From: Rodentolepis nana
Lineage: Eukaryota > Platyhelminthes > Cestoda > Cyclophyllidea > Hymenolepididae
Length of the DNA: 14,508 nucleotides
Direction: 5' to 3'
Assembly: GCA_900617975.1 (NCBI GenBank)
Contig: UZAE01001217.1
Coordinates: 1 to 14,508 of the forward strand
Positions 9,501 through 14,508 of this stretch are shown piece after piece. Numbering within the stretch: the stretch's first letter is position 1; each line of letters begins with the position of its first letter. A model generated the notes under the pieces. It was not told the origin of the DNA and did no database searches. It saw only the letters and a program-made list of their open reading frames with translations. Made by a program: the position numbers and the translations under genes.

Positions 9501-12076
9501 TATGACGTGAAATTTGGCGAGATAATTCGTGTCTGTTGCCAAAATGTTTACGAACTTTTAGAGTGGTTCAGTAGACACGCCAACATATCCGGAAGCATTG
9601 AATGGTGATTTGGTTAAAATATACAATTCATCTCCAAAAATTTCAAATCAAAGCCTTGATTGGTGTCTTCTGCTTAAGCAGCCGGCGTTTTGGTAAGTTA
9701 AGTAGACTCATGTTCACTTTTTTGCATAATCTTCCCCTTATGCACTCCTTATGAACATTCAAATGGCCTTCTATTTTCATTCAAAATTATGCGACTATGG
9801 AAGGTCGTGAAATTCCACAATGTCTCTTTTGGGTGAATCCCATTTCAACATAAGAAGTTGAAAGTGAAATGAAATGGGTGAACTTCACTGTAGTTTGTTA
9901 ATTAATGATTTGGATTTAGGAATGACTGATTCATTGGGCCAAATCATTCGGTCGATATATCCAATTAGATGAAATTTCTGTGGTTCGCTTGTGTGTTTCC
10001 CATAACTTTTGTTAAACGCTACGAGCTGGATGTTTGCTTTCAAGTATAGAATGAAGAAAATGGTTTGTTCTCTATATTTCCAATAAGTGTAAATTTGCAG
10101 TCAAAATGAGTTGCTTTACTTGAGACAATTTTCTCCGGTTTTTATCTATTTGTTACCGCTTAGTTGCTTTACTATCCTTTTGTCTGCGTTTGAGTTTTGA
10201 ATTAATCGATATTTAGGGCTTTCTTTTCACTTTGGCGGACATATATAATGAGGTAACTTGAAATTTTACTGTGGCGGAGAATGTAAATATTTTTGGATCT
10301 CGAAACTGTTAATGTTAATATACTAAGTATAGAGGCTTCGTTTTAATTGGTTTGGAAGGTGGAATAGTTAAGAGTATTGGTGCTTGTATACTTAAACTGA
10401 TCATGCAGGAGGTAACGATTTTATAGAAAGTCATCCTGAAATTCAGCAGGAACCATATCTTGTGGCGTGCAAAACAAATTAATTACCGTTCATACATTTG
10501 AAGTTCTTGTTCATTTATTTTTATTTACCAAAGTTAAATTTGAAGTAGTCATAAGAAAACCCGAGTTCGCCAGTATAAGATAAAATCGATTTTTGAAATG
10601 ATGTCTTGTTGTAGGACTAGGTATATCAGAAAAGAAGTCAATACGCTTCTATTATAAATGCAGATGTTGTGTACTTCATTTCAAATGTTCTTTGCTATCC
10701 TAGATATTAGTAGTGGTATAGGTATTTCTAAAATTTTCACTTTCACCCGTATATTTTGATATGCTAAGGACTTTAATTCTTTTTTTTTCATGAGATATTT
10801 TGGAAATGGTATTTTATTTAACATTTATCTATATTAAATCCAGCTTTTCTAGTGGTTTTTTCTGTTACCGAAGCCTCAATAGGCAATGCTAATGTTCTAA
10901 TTAAGTAGATGTTTTGGCAATGTCAAATTGTGGGAAATTAAGGAGCAAACTGGACTCCCCAGAATTAATATTTTGAGTTTTTAGTGAGCATAAAACCGAA
11001 AAGATAGATTACCGTATCAATCAAAGATACGATCTCCAGTACTACTTGAGACTTTTGAAGAAGGAGGTTTTCATGACACCCATTTTGGAAGTGGGAAAGA
11101 ATCGTCCTGAAAATTTATCTTTTCTATGCATATATTTTGGATTATCTTCCAACAATTTTTACATTAAACAGTCTTAAATTCCCGAATGAGTTCCTTCTAA
11201 AATCAGATATGGTCTTTTGCTAGGTTTTTAGTGAATAAATTTAGTATTTTTTACAAAGTAATTGCTGTACTTTCACACTTATTCAGGTCAATGCTTTTGG
11301 GCAATTTCGTTTTCAACAATACGTTTTACATAATCCTCAATTGGTTGCCTTCCTACTTTCATGATAATTACCCTGACGCAAAGGTAAGCCCTCTGTCAGA
11401 TTTTCCACTTTCAAATAATTTTACATTATCTATTAGAATTTGAATTTTATTTTCCGCTCAGAGTTGGATTTTCAATGTTGTTCCATGGCTCATTGTAGCC
11501 CCTTGCACTCTTGTCAGTGGATTTCTAGCCGACTGGATGGTAACTCTTGGTAAGCAACAAAATTTTTAATTCAACATTTTTTACTTTATTATATGTTAAT
11601 ACTGAAATATGTATTTGTCGCTTATTTAAGGCTTTTCGGTGACTTTTGTTCGCAAGACTATATCAGTGAGCATTTGAAATTACTTCTGTACATTAAATTA
11701 ACTACTTTACTGACAGTAATTTCGTTTTTTTAAGTCAGTAGCTTTGTTGGGGACTTCCGTATTTCTGCTCATACTGCAGTTGCTAGAAAGGTTTTATGCG
11801 TCTGTGCTATGCATGGCTCTAGTTCTGGCTTGTTGCGGCTTTCATAATAGTGGTATTCTCCTCAATCCTCAGGACATGGCACCAATGAAAGGTGGTCAGG
11901 TTTTTGGAGTGATGTCAACAGTGGGCACAATTCCAGGATTCACGGGCGTTTATCTCACGGGCTATATCCTCTCAAAGTGGCACAACTGGTCTACCGTCTT
12001 TCACTGCGCTGTTTTTGGTAATCTCGTTGGCTGGATGTTCTACGTCATTTTCGGATCGTCGAAGTCAATTGTCTAA
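6536..12076 (+). CDS. SLC17A9: Vesicular nucleotide transporter-like SLC17 protein (VNUT), 10 exons, 466 aa
   Basis: This is a major facilitator transporter. In animals SLC17A9 loads ATP and other nucleotides into secretory vesicles, driven by membrane potential. Exons: 6536-6591, 6722-6848, 6920-7139, 7214-7313, 9205-9409, 9562-9692, 11287-11383, 11462-11549, 11631-11665, 11735-12076. All introns are GT-AG, phases join, and the stop is TAA at 12074. TM1 has SCLLYASRNILPIC (Arg40); TM2 has FFWGYMLTQ; GGYFSDLYGGE (79-89) is the loop 2-3 motif; TM4 has LLTRFLLGIFQG (Arg127). SERQFTYS, NWLPSYFHDNYPDAK, WIFNVVPWL and GFHNSGILLNPQDMAP (388-403) follow in family order. The central cytosolic loop (about 206-270) is roughly 35 residues longer than in the human protein, hydrophilic and Ser/Asn-rich. 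The start is set by an in-frame TGA at 6530. SLC17A9 fits better than the vesicular glutamate transporter or sialin branches, but the substrate is inferred. Confidence 0.93.
7314..9204 (+). other. Intron 4 of the transporter gene, 1891 nt
   Basis: The donor GTAAGT follows CACGCTGG, and the acceptor TATTTTAG precedes TACGCTG. The joined SGSHAG-TLMCGFVGS is continuous with the family, so no coding exon lies between. Plus-strand open stretches at about 7396-7727 are hydrophobic but match nothing and are probably chance. Positions about 8540-8900 are somewhat less A+T-rich than the rest and could be an old repeat remnant; I see no clear ends. Confidence 0.85.
9693..11286 (+). other. Intron 6 of the transporter gene, 1594 nt
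   Basis: The donor GTAAGT follows TTTTG, and the acceptor TTATTCAG precedes GTCAATG. The split Trp codon gives KQPAFW-SMLLGNF, as in the family. Inside are a nested inverted repeat at 9833-9888 and an open stretch of 28 codons at 10396-10482 that I do not credit as coding. Nothing else stands out. Confidence 0.85.
9833..9888. repeat. Nested inverted repeat within intron 6 of the transporter
   Basis: CCCATTTCA (9839-9847) pairs with TGAAATGGG (9870-9878). Inside it TTCAAC (9844-9849) can pair instead with GTTGAA (9857-9862). Outer GTGAA (9833-9837) pairs with TTCAC (9884-9888). The result is alternative hairpins in about 56 nt. It may be an old repeat end or chance; no flanking target duplication was found. 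Confidence 0.4.
11631..11665 (+). CDS. SLC17A9: 35-nt microexon of the transporter gene
   Basis: This exon follows acceptor CTTATTTAAG and ends before donor GTGAGC. It completes a split Gly codon and adds FSVTFVRKTIS. The VRK motif before TM9 aligns with ITVRK in the mammalian protein. Joining it to the next exon (SVALLGTSVF) restores exact family spacing, which is why I accept so small an exon. Confidence 0.85.
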
Positions 12077-14192
12077 CATAGGATCAAAATTGTGCAAGCC
12101 AAAGTATTTTTGCATATTTATTTATGTTTAATGTTGAATTTCCAAAAATTATTTTCATAACATCTCTTGCTATAGTCATTAACTATTTTTTACATTTGAC
12201 TACGTTAGTTTTACTGTTCATTAATGGTGAAAACAAGAAAGTGGAGTGAGTATTTAAAAAAATCAACCGCCAAGGGAATGCAAGTGAAAAAAAGTAATTG
12301 GTTGACGAACGGCTATAAAAAGAGCTGGTTTGTTAGTACGTATGAGTTATATTTACAACAAAAGTTCTGCCTTTAATGGCTAACGTTTGTTAGATTTAGT
12401 TTTTGCCCATTACCTTTTCTTGCATAAAAGCACATATTGGTTCGTTTATTGAATTAAGTTAATATTCGAGTTCTAGTACGTCGAAGTGATATCCCTATGA
12501 GTTTTATGCCTTTTCTTCATTTTGCGTCATTTTCAGCCTTGATTTATGATACATTCTTCGAGAGGTTATATAAATGTCTAGTTTTCCTCCACCTCGTCGA
12601 AAAATGTTTGACATTTGAGTGATTGTAAGGTACTACAAAACCTGGGGTATAAAAATATGAAGAATGGGGATTGCATGTCTAATTTTCCCTTTACACACGG
12701 ATTCTTATGCTCCCTATGAAAATATTGATTTGTTCAGGAAAATGAGTGTTCACTTGGTGAGAACTAAGGAGTGCTTCAAGTTCTCTAGAGGGTATCAAAT
12801 GGAATTAGTTTTTGAGTTGTGATCAATCAATTAAACATTCTAGTCATGTATTTGTATTTTATTATAAGGGTCATTTTTCGTGGAAGCGTAATTACCCAGT
12901 TAAGTAGGACTTCACCTACGTTATTATACAATCTGCCTAAAACTGACGTTTATGATATAATTTATATTTATCAATTTGTGATTTATCGTATTCAGCATAT
13001 AATTGTGCAAAATTTTGATATTATTTAATATATAAATATCAGGATAGTGTATTATTAATGGCTAATAAATTTGCATTCCCTGTAACTATCCTTATATTAA
13101 AGCAATAGAACCTGACTATGGTATGACTAATGACTTTTCTTAGATCTTAAGGGGTGGATTTGTGGGTTGTAGTACAATACATGGTGTGGGTAGTGCTCAC
13201 TTGAGGTACATGGGGTTGGTTGGAATTGGGTTGGCAAATATTTAGTACATATTTTTGGTTTAGTATTATTTGCTTTATTTATTTATATTATTAGTTGAAT
13301 TTTTATATATCTTTGCAAATCCTTTATATACACCTGAGATGAGTATTTGCAGATTTATTCATGTTTCGGGGTTTTGATTTTTCCTCTTAGACATCATGTA
13401 ACATTTAGTGGTTTATAATTTTCGTCTCTATAATCCAATATTTTCTATTGCGGTAAGTTATCTAGTCCCTTAGAATTGCCATTTATGGCGTGCTCAATAC
13501 TGTTAGAGTCTAGTTTAGTTGCAACTTTATGTCGTCATTTAGTATGATTGAAGTGGAGTTGGATAAATTTAGCTTTGAATTTAATACTAGGTTCTTCTTT
13601 TGTTCTTTTAAAATTATTCGAGTTGGAAGAAGTAATGATTAGAATGAATGATCAAACCGAAACTGATAGTGACTTCACGCATGTAAAATGCATGTAGTCA
13701 AATCAGATGGCGAGTAGAAAGTATGTCCATTGGTAGCAAGTAAAAAATGAATTGATAATCATTATGATATTTGGAGCAATTGATCACAGAAAGATTATAT
13801 CGCAATAAAATTAGCTCTGCATGATTGATAAAATCGGTTTATTTTTATGCTCTTCAAATTGCACCTGATCTTGTTAAGGCTTGCGATGTCTGAAGACTGG
13901 TCCTTAAAATAATTTGGCATTAGTGAAAAAGGACAAGTATTTTTTGTTAACATAAATGCTTCATAAGTGCCTCAAGGTCTTGGAAATGAAGTTTCAAGGA
14001 GTGCAGAAATATTGAAAATACTTGCATAAATTGCCCTTAACTACTAAATATTTTAGCAGCCATAAAAGTGGTTTACATATAGAACAATGCGTTCATATAA
14101 GAAGACAGAGAATGTGATTGTACAAACATATCTGGTAGATATTTGAAGACACGTCTTAAATTCAGAATTGGCCTGACGCCTAAGTTAAAAAT
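12077..14192. other. Transporter 3' UTR and intergenic DNA, no gene seen
   Basis: The sequence is A+T-rich with many stops in all frames. The only longish frame (12819-13028, plus) has a composition typical of random A+T-rich DNA and no recognisable motif. A G-rich patch lies at 13151-13234. No tRNA, rRNA or repeat array was recognised. Confidence 0.6.
13064..13069 (+). terminator. Candidate poly(A) signal AATAAA of the transporter gene
   Basis: This is the first canonical AATAAA I found after the transporter stop, which would imply a 3' UTR of about 1 kb. Weaker variants occur nearer: TATAAA at 12314-12319 and ATTAAA at 12830-12835. In sequence this rich in A+T such hexamers arise by chance. 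Confidence 0.25.
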
Positions 14193-14270
14193 ATGTCAAA
14201 CGGTGTGAAATGGAACTTTCTCGTTACGAATGAAGAAGAAGAAGAAGGAGTTGATCGGAAAGAAGAGAGG
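14193..14270 (+). CDS. Doubtful first coding exon at the right edge
   Basis: An ATG at 14193 has an in-frame TAA twelve bases upstream. It opens a short frame (MSNGVKWNFLVTNEEEEEGV) that reaches a donor-like AGAGAG-GTAAAA at 14271. It runs over a (GAA)5 tract, and the whole area is purine-rich, so open frames are easy to get by chance; an overlapping frame is open for 59 codons (14231-14409). No family is recognised, and any second exon would lie outside the window. Confidence 0.12.
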
Positions 14271-14508
14271 TAAAATGATTGGAGGCAATGATTTGAATAA
14301 ATTGAGATCCAAAAAGATGAGTGTGTGCTTGTGCGGTGTGCATGGTACTAATAGGTTGGTAGATAAAATTGAGGCGCGTTTAAGAGAATGGCGAGAGGAG
14401 GGGCTGTAGTTGGAGCCTATGAGGGGCAAAGAGGAGGGTGATTATGCGAGTGCATTGGCAAAGGCCTCGATACCCAGGAGGAGAATACATGGGGGGGGGT
14501 GGTTGGCA

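Noticed and set aside
10396..10482. Short plus-strand frame (ending IQQEPYLVACKTN) after an AG in transporter intron 6
   Set aside because: Only 28 codons with its own stop. Using it as an exon would truncate the transporter, and exons 6 and 7 fit together without it.
12819..13028. Plus-strand 69-codon frame downstream of the transporter
   Set aside because: The composition (Ile, Tyr, Phe rich) is what A+T-rich random sequence gives, and no motif or neighbour supports it.
14196..14429. Minus-strand 77-codon frame at the right edge
   Set aside because: It has a run of Phe and Ser from the complement of the GAA repeat, with no recognisable domain; it is best explained by low complexity.
1..14508. 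CRISPR arrays, prokaryotic operons, rRNA or tRNA genes
   Set aside because: There is no regularly spaced repeat array, no convincing cloverleaf or rRNA motif, and the coding regions are intron-split animal genes.

Overview
The window looks like A+T-rich nuclear DNA of a small-genome invertebrate, most likely a parasitic flatworm (trematode or cestode). This is inferred from two animal-type genes split into many short exons with GT-AG introns. Several introns are only 33-39 nt, and longer introns lie towards the 3' part of each gene, a pattern known from schistosomes and relatives. Species cannot be read from the sequence.

Layout. Positions 897-5792, minus strand, hold a prolyl oligopeptidase (prolyl endopeptidase, S9A) gene. 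I could rebuild 15 coding exons in frame, from the start codon through the catalytic-serine exon (611 complete codons). The last roughly 97 codons, with the catalytic Asp and His, were not found in positions 1-896. Positions 6536-12076, plus strand, hold a complete ten-exon gene for a 466-residue SLC17-family transporter closest to the vesicular nucleotide transporter SLC17A9/VNUT. The two genes are divergent, head to head, with 743 bp between start codons, so they probably share an upstream control region.

Other content. A 328-bp element with terminal inverted repeats and TA flanks (a MITE candidate) sits in the eighth intron of the peptidase gene. On the far left, minus strand, three phase-compatible segments could be exons of an unrelated membrane protein. 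The right end (12077-14508) has no convincing gene. It holds a possible distant poly(A) signal, a G-rich patch, and at the right edge a purine-rich stretch with a doubtful first exon.

The two genes have no obvious shared pathway. The peptidase is a cytosolic enzyme that trims proline-containing peptides. The transporter loads nucleotides such as ATP into secretory vesicles for purinergic signalling. No wholly new biological system was found. The points most worth a second look are the missing peptidase 3' end beside the membrane-protein segments, the MITE candidate, and two very short stop-free introns whose length is a multiple of three.
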